This document shows positions 42,299 through 50,962 of a DNA stretch of 64,000 nt, in pieces. The stretch spans positions 558,001 through 622,000 of the forward strand of contig NZ_CP101283.1 in NCBI RefSeq assembly GCF_024298925.1, written 5' to 3'. This stretch comes from Phenylobacterium sp. LH3H17 (GTDB lineage Bacteria; Pseudomonadota; Alphaproteobacteria; Caulobacterales; Caulobacteraceae). Position 1 is the stretch's first letter, and each line of letters begins with the position of its first letter. The position numbers and the translations under genes were made by a program. The notes beneath the pieces were generated by a model, which was not told where the DNA came from, ran no database searches, and worked only from the letters and a program-made list of their open reading frames with translations.

Positions 42299-44449
42299 AT
42301 GCAGCCCTGGATGAACACGGCCCTGTCGCCAGACGCGCGGGCCGAGCTGCTGATCGCCGAGCTGACCCTCGACGAGATGATCTCCTTGGTCCACGGCCCC
42401 ATGCCGGCCCTGGTCTCTTCCCCGCCGGCCGACGCGGCGATGGGAGCGGGCTACATCCCCGGCGTGGCGCGCCTGGGCATCCCGCCGCTGAATGAGACGG
42501 ACGCCAGCCTTGGGATCGCCAACCCGCGCAAGGTCCGCCCCGGAGACGGCGCCACCGGCCTGCCGTCGGGCCTGGCGCTCGCCTCCACCTGGGATCCGGA
42601 GCTGGCCTACGCCGCCGGGGCCATGGTCGGCTCCGAGGCCCGCGACAAGGGCTTCAACGTGCTGCTGGGCGGCGGCGCCAACCTGACCCGGGAGCCGCGC
42701 TGCGGGCGCAATTTCGAATATCTGGGCGAGGATCCGCTGCTGTCCGGGGTGCTGGCCGGCGAGGCGATCCGCGGCGCCCAGTCCAACGACATCGTCTGCA
42801 CGCTGAAGCACTTCGCGCTCAACGACCAGGAGACCTGCCGCCACGTGGTGGACGCCCGCATCGACGAGGGTGCCTTACGCGAGAGCGACCTATTGGCCTT
42901 CCAGATCGCCATCGAGCGTGGCGATCCAGGCTCGGTCATGTGCGCCTATAACCGGGTCAACGGCGAATGGGCCGGAGAGAACGACTTCCTGCTGAACCAG
43001 GTGCTGAAAGCCGACTGGGCCTACCCCGGCTGGGTGATGAGCGACTGGGGGGCGGTGCACACCACGGCCAAGGCGGCCCTGGCCGGCCTCGATCAGGAGA
43101 GCGGCGAGCAACTCGACAAGCAGGTCTTCTTCGGTGAGCTGCTGAAGGAGGCGGTGCAGCAGGGCGAGGTGCCGTTCGAGCGGCTCGCGAACATGGTCCA
43201 CCGCATCCTGCGCAGCCTGATCGCCCACGGGGTATTCGACCGGCCCGCCGAGCGGCGCGAGACCGACTACGAAGCCAACGCCAAGGTGGCCCAGGCCGCC
43301 GCCGAGGCCGGTATCGTGCTGCTGAAGAACGACGGCGTCCTGCCGCTCTCGGGCGTCCGCAAGGTGGCGTTGATCGGAGCCCATGCCGATGTGGGCGTGC
43401 TGTCCGGCGGTGGCTCGTCCCAGGTGATCGCGCCGGGCGAACAGGGGCTGGAGATCCCGGTGACCATGGGGCCGTCCTCGGCCTTCTCGCGGATCACCTA
43501 CCATCCCTCCGCGCCGCTGGCCGCCCTGCGGGGCCTGCTGGGCAATGTCGCCGTGTCCTATGACGCCGGGACCGATCCCGTGACCGCCGCCGAAGCCGCC
43601 CGCGACGCCGACGTGGCCATCGTCTTTGCCGACCAGTGGTGCACCGAGGCCGAGGACCTGCCGACGCTCAGCCTGCCGGGCGGCCAGGACGCCTTGATCG
43701 CCGCCGTGGCGGCGACGGGGGTGAAGACCGTGGTGGTGCTGGAGACCGGGACACCGGTCCTGACGCCGTGGCTGGATGAGGTCGCCGCCCTGCTGCAGGC
43801 CTGGTATCCCGGCGTGCGCGGCGGCGAGGCCATCGCCCGGGTCCTCACGGGCGAGGTCAATCCCTCGGGCCGCCTGCCGATCAGCTTCCCGCGCTCCACC
43901 GACGACCTGGTCCGGCCTCAGATCCCCGGCATGATCTTCGGCCCGCCGGTGGAGGGGAAGACCATCCCCACCTCCTTCCCGGGCGTGCAGCAGCACAAGG
44001 GCCGCTTCTCCGTGGAGCACCCGGAGGGCGCCGACGTCGGCTATCGCTGGTTCGCCCGGGCCGGCAAGCCGACCCGGTTCCCGTTCGGTTTCGGCCTCTC
44101 CTATTCGCGGTTCGGCTATTCGGGGCTGACCGTCGAGGGCGGCGAGACCCTGACCGTGAGCTTTGACGTCACCAATATCGGCGACCGGGCCGGGATCGAC
44201 ACGCCGCAGGTCTATGCGACTGTGGCCGGCGGACCGCGGCTCATCGGCTGGTCGCGCGTGGCCCTGGCCGCGGGCGAGACCCGCCGGGTGACCGTGACCG
44301 CCGATCCGCGCCTGCTGGCGAGCTACGATGTCAGCCTGCCCGGCTGGCGCATCGCGGCAGGCGTGGTCGCGGTGGCCGTCGGGACGTCGGCGGAGACGAT
44401 GACCCTGCGCGGCGAGGCGACGCTCGCGGCTCGGACATTGAAGCCTTAA
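42299..44449 (+). CDS. glycoside hydrolase family 3 beta-glucosidase
   Basis: A 716-residue GH3 enzyme. It has the substrate motif LKHFALNDQE (about 168-177), the nucleophile Asp249 in GWVMSDWGA, the second alpha/beta sandwich (about 350-560, with VLLKNDGVLPL and FADQWCTEAEDLP) and a C-terminal fibronectin-III-like domain (after FGFGLSYSRFGY). It would remove terminal beta-D-glucose or xylose from oligosaccharides. There is no signal peptide, so it is probably cytoplasmic and acts on imported oligosaccharides. It is convergent with the amidohydrolase pair. Confidence 0.93.
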   Translation: MQPWMNTALSPDARAELLIAELTLDEMISLVHGPMPALVSSPPADAAMGAGYIPGVARLGIPPLNETDASLGIANPRKVRPGDGATGLPSGLALASTWDPELAYAAGAMVGSEARDKGFNVLLGGGANLTREPRCGRNFEYLGEDPLLSGVLAGEAIRGAQSNDIVCTLKHFALNDQETCRHVVDARIDEGALRESDLLAFQIAIERGDPGSVMCAYNRVNGEWAGENDFLLNQVLKADWAYPGWVMSDWGAVHTTAKAALAGLDQESGEQLDKQVFFGELLKEAVQQGEVPFERLANMVHRILRSLIAHGVFDRPAERRETDYEANAKVAQAAAEAGIVLLKNDGVLPLSGVRKVALIGAHADVGVLSGGGSSQVIAPGEQGLEIPVTMGPSSAFSRITYHPSAPLAALRGLLGNVAVSYDAGTDPVTAAEAARDADVAIVFADQWCTEAEDLPTLSLPGGQDALIAAVAATGVKTVVVLETGTPVLTPWLDEVAALLQAWYPGVRGGEAIARVLTGEVNPSGRLPISFPRSTDDLVRPQIPGMIFGPPVEGKTIPTSFPGVQQHKGRFSVEHPEGADVGYRWFARAGKPTRFPFGFGLSYSRFGYSGLTVEGGETLTVSFDVTNIGDRAGIDTPQVYATVAGGPRLIGWSRVALAAGETRRVTVTADPRLLASYDVSLPGWRIAAGVVAVAVGTSAETMTLRGEATLAARTLKP

Positions 44450-44452
44450 CCC

Positions 44453-45820
44453 CTACTTTGGGTACGCTGCCGGATAGGGGCCGTTGAGGGTCTTGTAGCG
44501 ATCCCGCAGCTCGGTCTGCCGCGAGGTCATCGGCTGGCTCACGCCCTTGATGTATACCGCCGTGGCCTGGGAGAGCGGCTCGAGCGGGTCGCCGGTCCAG
44601 ATCACCAGGTCGGCGTCCTTGCCGGCCTCAATGGAGCCGATGGTGTCGGACACCCCGAAAATCCTGGCTGGATTGATCGTCACCGCCGCCAGGGCCGCTG
44701 AATAGGGCATGCCATAGGCCACCGCGTTGCCGGCGTTGTAGCGCATCTCCCGCACCCGGTGGGCGCCGCCCGACCCCTCGATGGCGACCATTACGCCCGC
44801 AGCCTGCAGGCGCGCGGCGTTCTCCAGGGTGGAGGCCAGCAACTCGAAGCTCTCAGGCCGGTCGCTCAGCGGATCGGTCAGGACGGGAACCCCGGCCGCG
44901 GCGATCTCGCGGGCGGCCATCCAGCCCTCTTCGGCGCCGCTGAGGATCAGCTTGACCCCTTCCTCGCGGGCGAATTTCAGCACCGCGCGGATGTCGGAGA
45001 CCTTGTGCGCCGACGCGATGATCGGCATTCGGCCCTGGATCACGGGGATCAAGGCCTCGAGATCGGCCTTGGACAGGGCCAGGTCGCGCACCCCGGCCCG
45101 GTCATAGGCGGCTTTGTCGCGCATGTAGTCGCGCACGTCGCGGAAGGCGGCCTTCAGCGCCACGATCTCGGCCCCGCGCGCGCCGCCGGCCACCTTGGCT
45201 CCGCCGTCGCCGAAGGGCACCACCATGCCGACCTTCGGTTTGACCAGGATGTCGGGTCCGTCGGCCAGGTGGATCACCGCTGCCTGGCCGGCGAACAGGG
45301 CGTGGGACTTGGAATCCCCGCCGCCGCCGGCCGTGTACTGCTCGGCCTCGCCGCCGTCGTCGGCGTGCTCGCCGCCTCCGCCGCCCCGCGCCGGGATGGG
45401 CGTGACGATGGCCCGGGTGATGCCGGCCAGCCGCGCCACCGGGATCAGGGTGGAGTCCGGGTTGAGCGCGTACTGGACGTCGAAGGACGCGCCGATGTCT
45501 GGGTTGTCGACGGTGAGGTCGTCGCCCAGCGAACGGACCTCCACGGCGCCCAGCAGGGTATTGGTCGCCACCAGGCCCGGCGTCACGGTTGCGCCCTTGG
45601 CGTCGATGACGGGGATGCCCGAGGCGATCGACAGCGCCTTGTCGGCGCCTGCAACGGCGGTGATCTTGCCGCCCACCACCAGGATGGTCCCGTTGGCGAT
45701 CTCGCCCGCCGGACCGGCGGTGAGTATCCGCGCATTGGTGATCGCCAGGTTCTGGGCGTGGCCGGTCGAGGCGAAGGCGGCGAGGGTCAGGGCCGCGAGG
45801 CTGACGGATAGGGTACGCAT
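44453..45820 (-). CDS. exported amidohydrolase-like protein lacking the HxH metal motif
   Basis: A 455-residue protein with a signal peptide (LAALTLAAFASTGHA, cut near residue 22). The fold is that of the imidazolonepropionase/dipeptidase-like amidohydrolases: IDAKGATVTPGL leads to the place of the HxH zinc motif, but it reads VATNTLLG (84-91) without His. A Gly/His/Glu-rich loop lies at about 145-170. The C-terminal DADLVIWTGDPLEP is normal. It could be a non-catalytic partner of the gene before it, with which it overlaps by 1 base. Confidence 0.83.
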   Translation of the reverse strand: MRTLSVSLAALTLAAFASTGHAQNLAITNARILTAGPAGEIANGTILVVGGKITAVAGADKALSIASGIPVIDAKGATVTPGLVATNTLLGAVEVRSLGDDLTVDNPDIGASFDVQYALNPDSTLIPVARLAGITRAIVTPIPARGGGGGEHADDGGEAEQYTAGGGGDSKSHALFAGQAAVIHLADGPDILVKPKVGMVVPFGDGGAKVAGGARGAEIVALKAAFRDVRDYMRDKAAYDRAGVRDLALSKADLEALIPVIQGRMPIIASAHKVSDIRAVLKFAREEGVKLILSGAEEGWMAAREIAAAGVPVLTDPLSDRPESFELLASTLENAARLQAAGVMVAIEGSGGAHRVREMRYNAGNAVAYGMPYSAALAAVTINPARIFGVSDTIGSIEAGKDADLVIWTGDPLEPLSQATAVYIKGVSQPMTSRQTELRDRYKTLNGPYPAAYPK

Positions 45821-47253
45821 CAGCGGTTGGCCCCCTGGCCGAGTTCGAAGTCAGACTTGGGCTGGTAGCGCGGGTCCTTGCGGTCGTAGGCGATCGCGCC
45901 GTCCAGATAGACCCGCTCCGCGCGGGCATAGATCGAGAAGGGGTTCTTGTCCCACAGCACCACGTCGGCCCGCTTGCCGGGCTCCAGGGCGCCGGTGTCG
46001 GTGAGGCCCAGCGCCTTGGCCGGGTTGGCGGTGATCCACGTCATCGCCTCGGCCTCGCTGATCGTGAGGCCTCCCGCGCGGCCGGCGGCGAGCGCCTCGG
46101 CGGCTTCCTGGTTCAGGCGCTGGATGACGTCGGGGTCGTCGGACTTGATGATCGCGCAGCCGCCGGCGGCGTGGACGAGGGCCGCATTGGCCTCAATGCC
46201 GTCCCAGGCTTCCAGCTTCGAGCCCCACCAGTTGGCCCAGGTGGCGGTGCAGATGTCGTTCTTCGCCAGGATGTCGGCGACCTTGTAGGCCTCCGAGGCG
46301 TGGTGGAAGGCGGTGATCTTGTAGCCGAACTCCTGGGCGACCCCGATCATCTGGATCATCTCGTCGGCCCGGTAGCAGTGGTTCTCCACCAGGATTTCGC
46401 CTTTCAGCACGCCCACCAGGGTGTCGAGCTGCAGGTCGCGCTTGGGCGGATCGGCTTTCTCTCCACGATCGGCCTTGGCGCGGTAGTCGTCCCACTTGCG
46501 GCCGTAGTCGGCCGCGTTGATCCAGGCGGTGCGGTAGCCGGCCACATTGCCCATCCGGGTCGAGGGCGCGCGGGTGCGGCCGCCATAGACCCGCTTGGGG
46601 TTCTCGCCGCAGGCCATCTTCAGGCCGTAGGGCGCGCCGGGATACTTCATGTCCTGAGTGGTGCGGGCCGGCACGTTGCGCAGGGTGACGGAGCGGCCGC
46701 CGATCAGATTGCCGGACCCCGGCAGCACCATGATGGTGGTCACGCCCCCGGAGCGGGCCAGATTGAAGCCCGGGTCCTGCGGCCAGACCGAGTGCTCGGC
46801 CCAGACCCCGGCGGTGTTGGGATCTGTCAGCTCATTGCCGTCGGAGTGGGCGGGCACAGCCGGAGAGGGATAGACGCCGAGGTGGGAGTGAGTGTCGATC
46901 AGGCCCGGGGTCACGTACTTGCCGCGGGCGTCGACCAACTCGTAACCGGCTGGAGCGGCCAGGCCCGCGCCCACCGCCTCGACCTTGCCTTCGCGCATCA
47001 GCACCGTGCCGTTCTCGATCAGGCCGCCGGTCCCGGTGAAGACGCTGGCGCCGACCAAGGCGGTCGGCCGCGACGGCAGTGGGCGGTAGGTGGAGGCGTA
47101 GGGATCGCCATTGTTGGCGGCGTCCAGGCCCTTGGCCAGGGGGCGCGCCTTGGCGCTCTCCCCGGTGGGTTTCTTGGTGGGCGCGGCGGCCGTGGCGCAC
47201 CCGCCCAGGGCCGTGGCCGCGATCAGCGCGACCGCCGTCCAAACTCTTCTCAT
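45820..47253 (-). CDS. exported amidohydrolase lipoprotein with intact metal motif
   Basis: A 477-residue amidohydrolase. It has a lipoprotein signal (ALIAATALGGC, Cys19) and THSHLGVYPSP with metal ligands His122 and His124; ITAFHHASEAYKV near residue 300 supplies further His; and IIKSDDPDVIQRL and the C-terminal KRADVVLWDKNPF are in place. The substrate is unknown; dipeptides or lactams are typical of the group. I prefer ATG 47253 to GTG 47268. The downstream amidohydrolase-like gene overlaps its stop, so the two products are probably made together in the periplasm. Confidence 0.86.
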   Translation of the reverse strand: MRRVWTAVALIAATALGGCATAAAPTKKPTGESAKARPLAKGLDAANNGDPYASTYRPLPSRPTALVGASVFTGTGGLIENGTVLMREGKVEAVGAGLAAPAGYELVDARGKYVTPGLIDTHSHLGVYPSPAVPAHSDGNELTDPNTAGVWAEHSVWPQDPGFNLARSGGVTTIMVLPGSGNLIGGRSVTLRNVPARTTQDMKYPGAPYGLKMACGENPKRVYGGRTRAPSTRMGNVAGYRTAWINAADYGRKWDDYRAKADRGEKADPPKRDLQLDTLVGVLKGEILVENHCYRADEMIQMIGVAQEFGYKITAFHHASEAYKVADILAKNDICTATWANWWGSKLEAWDGIEANAALVHAAGGCAIIKSDDPDVIQRLNQEAAEALAAGRAGGLTISEAEAMTWITANPAKALGLTDTGALEPGKRADVVLWDKNPFSIYARAERVYLDGAIAYDRKDPRYQPKSDFELGQGANR

Positions 47254-47468
47254 CCCGGAAATCCCCACAGGCTCTTACTGGCGATAAGACACCACAGAGC
47301 TTGCCGGAAACAAGCCGATCCGGAGGATTATTTTGCGCAATTGGGGAGTTACCGGGCACGGGCTCGCAGCAGCGGCGCCGTAAGGGTCGGCATGGTCCGC
47401 AGAGGCCAGTCTCGGCGCGCCCTTTCGCCGCTTGCCATTTTTCAAACGGACGTTAGTCACCTTGCGCC

Positions 47469-47945
47469 ATGTCCGACGATCTGACCGAAGAGCAGGCCGC
47501 CGTCGTTCCAGACGGCTATGTCATCAATCTCTGGCAGCGCGGCTTCGGCCGCACGGTCGGTCCGTTCTATTCGAAGCGCGACGAGGCGGCGAACGCGGAG
47601 GTCATGGCCTTCCGCGTGGAGGAGCACCACGCCAACGGCATGAACAATTGCCATGGCGGCATGCTGATGAGTTTCGCCGACATGGCCTGGGGCCGGGTGA
47701 TCTCCAACCAGCGCGAGATCGGCTGGGTGACCGTGCGCGTGACCACCGATTTCCTTTCCGGCGCCCATATGGGCGACTGGGTGGAGGGGACCAGCGAGAT
47801 CATCGCCGAGCAGGACGACGTCTTCACCGTCCGCGGCCGGATCTGGTGCGGCGAGCGCACTCTGATCACCGGCACCGGCGTCTACAAGGGTATCCGCTCC
47901 ATCGTGCGCAAGCCGGGCGAGCGGGAAGTTCGAGGGGTGGCGTAG
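47469..47945 (+). CDS. hotdog-fold thioesterase (PaaI-like)
   Basis: A 158-residue protein with the hotdog core: [21 protein letters not shown] (about 52-72 by position), where NCHGG matches the PaaI-type H-G-G active-site loop, and [21 protein letters not shown] further on. It would hydrolyse an acyl-CoA thioester. It is followed with no gap by an alpha/beta hydrolase gene, so the two are co-translated. Confidence 0.87.
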   Translation: MSDDLTEEQAAVVPDGYVINLWQRGFGRTVGPFYSKRDEAANAEVMAFRVEEHHANGMNNCHGGMLMSFADMAWGRVISNQREIGWVTVRVTTDFLSGAHMGDWVEGTSEIIAEQDDVFTVRGRIWCGERTLITGTGVYKGIRSIVRKPGEREVRGVA

Positions 47946-49007
47946 ATGGCTTTGGATCCGGCGATCAAGGAAGGCGCGCCCGTCGGCTACGACGACCGTC
48001 CGATCCACTCCGAGCCCGGCGCCCTGCCGCCGGAGGTCCAGGCGCCGCTCGCGCCCTTCCGCGGTCAGGAGCCCGACGCGCCGACGTGGTTCCGGGACGC
48101 CATCGCCCAGGAACCCGAGCGAACCTTCGTGGAGTCGCTGGGCACCAGGCTGGAACTCCTGACCTGGGGCGAGGTCGGCAAACCCGGCCTGCTGCTGGCG
48201 CACGGCAACTCCGCCCACGCCGAGTGGTGGAGCTTCATCGCCCCGCTGCTGGCCACCGACTATCGAGTCGCCTCCATGTCCCTGGCCGGGATGGGCGCTT
48301 CCGACTGGCGCGACACCTACGCCTTTGACGACTTCGCCGAGGACGCCGAGGCTTGCGCCCGAGCCGCCGGTCTGTACGAGGGCGGGCGCAAGCCGGTCTA
48401 TATCGGGCATTCCTTCGGCGGCTCTCAGGTGTTCTTCGCCGCGGCCAAGCATCCCGAGCGGATGCACGCGGCGATTCTGGTGGATGTCGGCTTCGGCGGA
48501 CCGCCGCCGGACTCGCCCGAGGGCAAGCGGATGCTGGAGGCCCAGCGCCAGCAGGTCCGAAACATCCCCACCGCCGATCGAGCCAGCCGGGTCTATCCCA
48601 CCATCGAGGCCGCGCTCGCCCGGTTCCGGTTCATGCCGCCCCAGGTGGCCGGGAACCTGTTCGTGGCCGACTTCATCGCCCGCCGCTCCCTGAAGCGGGC
48701 TCCGTTGGAGGATGGCTCGGGGGAGGGCTGGACCTGGCGGTTCGACCCCAACATGTGGAACAAGCTGGACCGCAGCGCCATGATGGGCATGACCACCGAG
48801 GGCAAGCCCAAGGTCGCCGTGCCCATGGCCCACATCTACGGCGAACGCTCGATGGTGATGTCCCGCCGCGCGGAGGGCCAGTCCAGTCCGCTGCCCGACG
48901 ACATCGTCGAGATCGCCATCCCCGATTCGGCCCACCACATCATGGTCGACCAGCCCCTGGCCCTGGTGGCCGCCCTGCGCGCCATGCTGGCGGTCTGGCC
49001 GGCTTGA
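47946..49007 (+). CDS. alpha/beta hydrolase
   Basis: A 353-residue cytoplasmic hydrolase. The oxyanion region LLAHGNSAHAEWW (about 82-94), the nucleophile elbow GHSFGG (about 156-161) and a late His in PDSAHHIMVDQPLAL give the triad of the epoxide hydrolase/haloalkane dehalogenase-like group. About 60 extra residues precede the core. The substrate is unknown. It starts one base after the thioesterase stop, which suggests linked acyl or ester metabolism. Confidence 0.87.
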   Translation: MALDPAIKEGAPVGYDDRPIHSEPGALPPEVQAPLAPFRGQEPDAPTWFRDAIAQEPERTFVESLGTRLELLTWGEVGKPGLLLAHGNSAHAEWWSFIAPLLATDYRVASMSLAGMGASDWRDTYAFDDFAEDAEACARAAGLYEGGRKPVYIGHSFGGSQVFFAAAKHPERMHAAILVDVGFGGPPPDSPEGKRMLEAQRQQVRNIPTADRASRVYPTIEAALARFRFMPPQVAGNLFVADFIARRSLKRAPLEDGSGEGWTWRFDPNMWNKLDRSAMMGMTTEGKPKVAVPMAHIYGERSMVMSRRAEGQSSPLPDDIVEIAIPDSAHHIMVDQPLALVAALRAMLAVWPA

Positions 49008-49075
49008 GCCCGGCGGCCGGTTCGTGTAGTCCCGGCCTCAACAGGTTTTATTTCGAGAAGAGAGACGGCCCGCCC

Positions 49076-49306
49076 ATGGCTTCCGAGTACCACCGCGGCG
49101 AGATGGAAATTCAGGAACAGACCTCGACCTACCATCTGTTCGTGATGATGGCGAAGTGGGGCTCCCTGGCCCTGGCCGCCCTGTTGATCTTCATCACGCT
49201 CTGGTTCTGCACCGACACCGGCTTCATAGGCAGCTTCATCACCGGCCTGGTGGTCAGCGTCGGCGGCTTCCTGGTGATGCGCGAGCACGAAACGCCCGAG
49301 CACTAG
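49076..49306 (+). CDS. aa3-type cytochrome c oxidase subunit IV
   Basis: A 76-residue inner-membrane protein. Residues MEIQEQTSTYHLF open the bacterial aa3 subunit IV domain; two hydrophobic helices follow (WGSLALAALLIFITLWFC; GSFITGLVVSVGGFLVM). It is an accessory subunit of the haem-copper oxidase; the other subunits are not here. It lies upstream of the transhydrogenase genes by about 180 bases. Confidence 0.88.
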   Translation: MASEYHRGEMEIQEQTSTYHLFVMMAKWGSLALAALLIFITLWFCTDTGFIGSFITGLVVSVGGFLVMREHETPEH

Positions 49307-49489
49307 GGCCGATCCGCCCCGCACGTCTGTTCCGCACCACCGTTCCGCCCTCGTCGGAGCGGGCGTGTGGTATGTCGCCATGCACTTCAAACAGTTGTTC
49401 GAAAGTCACCGTTAGGTCCCTGGACAAGCCGTGATCGCCCCCCGTATGGTCCCCCGGCTTTCGTCGGGTTTCAGGGGGACCGTAAGCGC

Positions 49490-50623
49490 ATGGCCGTCAT
49501 CGCCGTCACCAAGGAACGCCGCGCCGCCGAGACACGCGTGGCCGCCACCCCGGAGACGGTGAAGAAGCTGATCGCGTCAGGGTTCTCGGTGGTGGTCGAG
49601 GCGGGCGCCGGGACGGCCGCCTCCTTCCAGGACGCCGACTACGCGGCCGCCGGAGCGACCCTGGCCAAGAGCGCCAAGGACGCCATCGGCAAGGCCGACA
49701 TCCTGTTCAAGGTCCGTGCGCCGGTCGACGAGGAGGTCGCCGCGCTGAAGTCCGGCGCCATCGTGGTGGCGACGCTCAATCCGCACCAGGACAAGGACGC
49801 GCTGAAGGCGCTGGCCGCCAAGGGCGCCACGGCCTTCGCCATGGAGTTCGTGCCGCGGATCACCCGGGCCCAGGTGATGGACGTGCTGTCCTCCCAGGCC
49901 AACCTCGCCGGCTACCGCGCGGTGATCGAAGCCGCCGAGGCCTATGGCAAGGCCATCCCGATGATGATGACCGCCGCCGGCACCGTCGCGGCGGCCAAGG
50001 TGTTCATCATGGGGGTGGGCGTCGCGGGCCTGCAGGCCATCGCCACGGCGCGGCGGCTGGGCGCGGTGGTCACCGCCACGGACGTTCGGCCCGCCACCAA
50101 GGAGCAGGTCGAGAGCCTGGGCGCCAAATTTCTCGCCGTCGAAGACGAAGAGTTCAAGAACGCCCAGACCGCCGGCGGCTACGCCAAGGAGATGAGCCCC
50201 GAGTATCAGGCCAAGCAGGCCGAACTCGTGTCGAGCCACATCGCCAAGCAGGACATCGTCATCACTACGGCGCTGATCCCCGGCCGTCCGGCGCCCAAGC
50301 TGGTCAGCGCCGAGCAGGTGGCGACCATGAAGCCGGGCTCGATCCTGGTCGATCTGGCCGTCGAGCAGGGCGGCAACGTGGTCGGCGCCAAGCTGGGCGA
50401 GGTGGCGGTTACGGCCAACGGGGTGAAGATCCTCGGCATTCCCAACCTGCCCGGCCGCGTGGCCGCCGACGCCTCGGCGCTATACGCCCGCAACCTGATG
50501 GCCTTCGCCGGTCTCTTCCTCGACAAGGACGGCGCCTTCGCCCCCGACTACGAGGACGAGATCCTCAAGGCCGCCCTCGTCACCCAGGGCGGGGCGATCG
50601 TCCATCCCGCGCTCACCGCCTGA
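49490..50623 (+). CDS. pntA: proton-translocating NAD(P) transhydrogenase, alpha-1 subunit (PntAA)
   Basis: A 377-residue soluble NAD(H)-binding subunit of the Rhodospirillum-type three-part transhydrogenase, which drives NADP+ reduction by NADH with the proton gradient. It starts VTKERRAAETRVAATPETV (alanine-dehydrogenase-like), and the NAD motif GVGVAGLQAIATARRLGA lies near residue 173. A later DIVITTALIPGRPAPKL is typical. I chose ATG 49490 over an in-frame start upstream. It heads the operon. Confidence 0.95.
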   Translation: MAVIAVTKERRAAETRVAATPETVKKLIASGFSVVVEAGAGTAASFQDADYAAAGATLAKSAKDAIGKADILFKVRAPVDEEVAALKSGAIVVATLNPHQDKDALKALAAKGATAFAMEFVPRITRAQVMDVLSSQANLAGYRAVIEAAEAYGKAIPMMMTAAGTVAAAKVFIMGVGVAGLQAIATARRLGAVVTATDVRPATKEQVESLGAKFLAVEDEEFKNAQTAGGYAKEMSPEYQAKQAELVSSHIAKQDIVITTALIPGRPAPKLVSAEQVATMKPGSILVDLAVEQGGNVVGAKLGEVAVTANGVKILGIPNLPGRVAADASALYARNLMAFAGLFLDKDGAFAPDYEDEILKAALVTQGGAIVHPALTA

Positions 50624-50637
50624 TCCCGAGAGATAAG

Positions 50638-50958
50638 ATGGAAGCTGTCGATCCCACCGTCTTCCGCCTGGCGATCTTCGTCCTGGCGATCTTTGTCGGC
50701 TACTACGTCGTGTGGAGCGTGACGCCCGCCCTGCACACGCCGCTGATGGCGGTGACCAACGCCATCTCCTCGGTGATCATTGTCGGCGCCCTGCTGGCGG
50801 CTGCGGCCAACAGCCCCAACGGCGGGGCGCTCACCGGCAGCATCATGATTTCCAAGGGGGCCGGCGCCGTGGCCGCGGCCTTCGCCGCAGTGAACATCTT
50901 CGGCGGCTTCCTGGTCGTCCGCCGCATGCTGGCCATGTACAAGAAGAAGGCGAAATAG
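50638..50958 (+). CDS. transhydrogenase alpha-2 subunit (PntAB)
   Basis: A 106-residue membrane subunit with three helices: LAIFVLAIFVGYYVVW, TNAISSVIIVGALLAAA and AAAFAAVNIFGGFLVV, and a basic tail MYKKKAK. It forms part of the proton channel. It lies 14 bases after pntA and 4 before pntB. It is a separate polypeptide, as in other alphaproteobacteria, and not fused to the alpha-1 part as in E. coli. Confidence 0.94.
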   Translation: MEAVDPTVFRLAIFVLAIFVGYYVVWSVTPALHTPLMAVTNAISSVIIVGALLAAAANSPNGGALTGSIMISKGAGAVAAAFAAVNIFGGFLVVRRMLAMYKKKAK

Positions 50959-50962
50959 GCCC

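Noticed and set aside
48353..49075. Long frame preceding cytochrome oxidase subunit IV in the same frame
   Set aside because: It is an out-of-frame reading of the alpha/beta hydrolase; the small subunit begins at ATG 49076.
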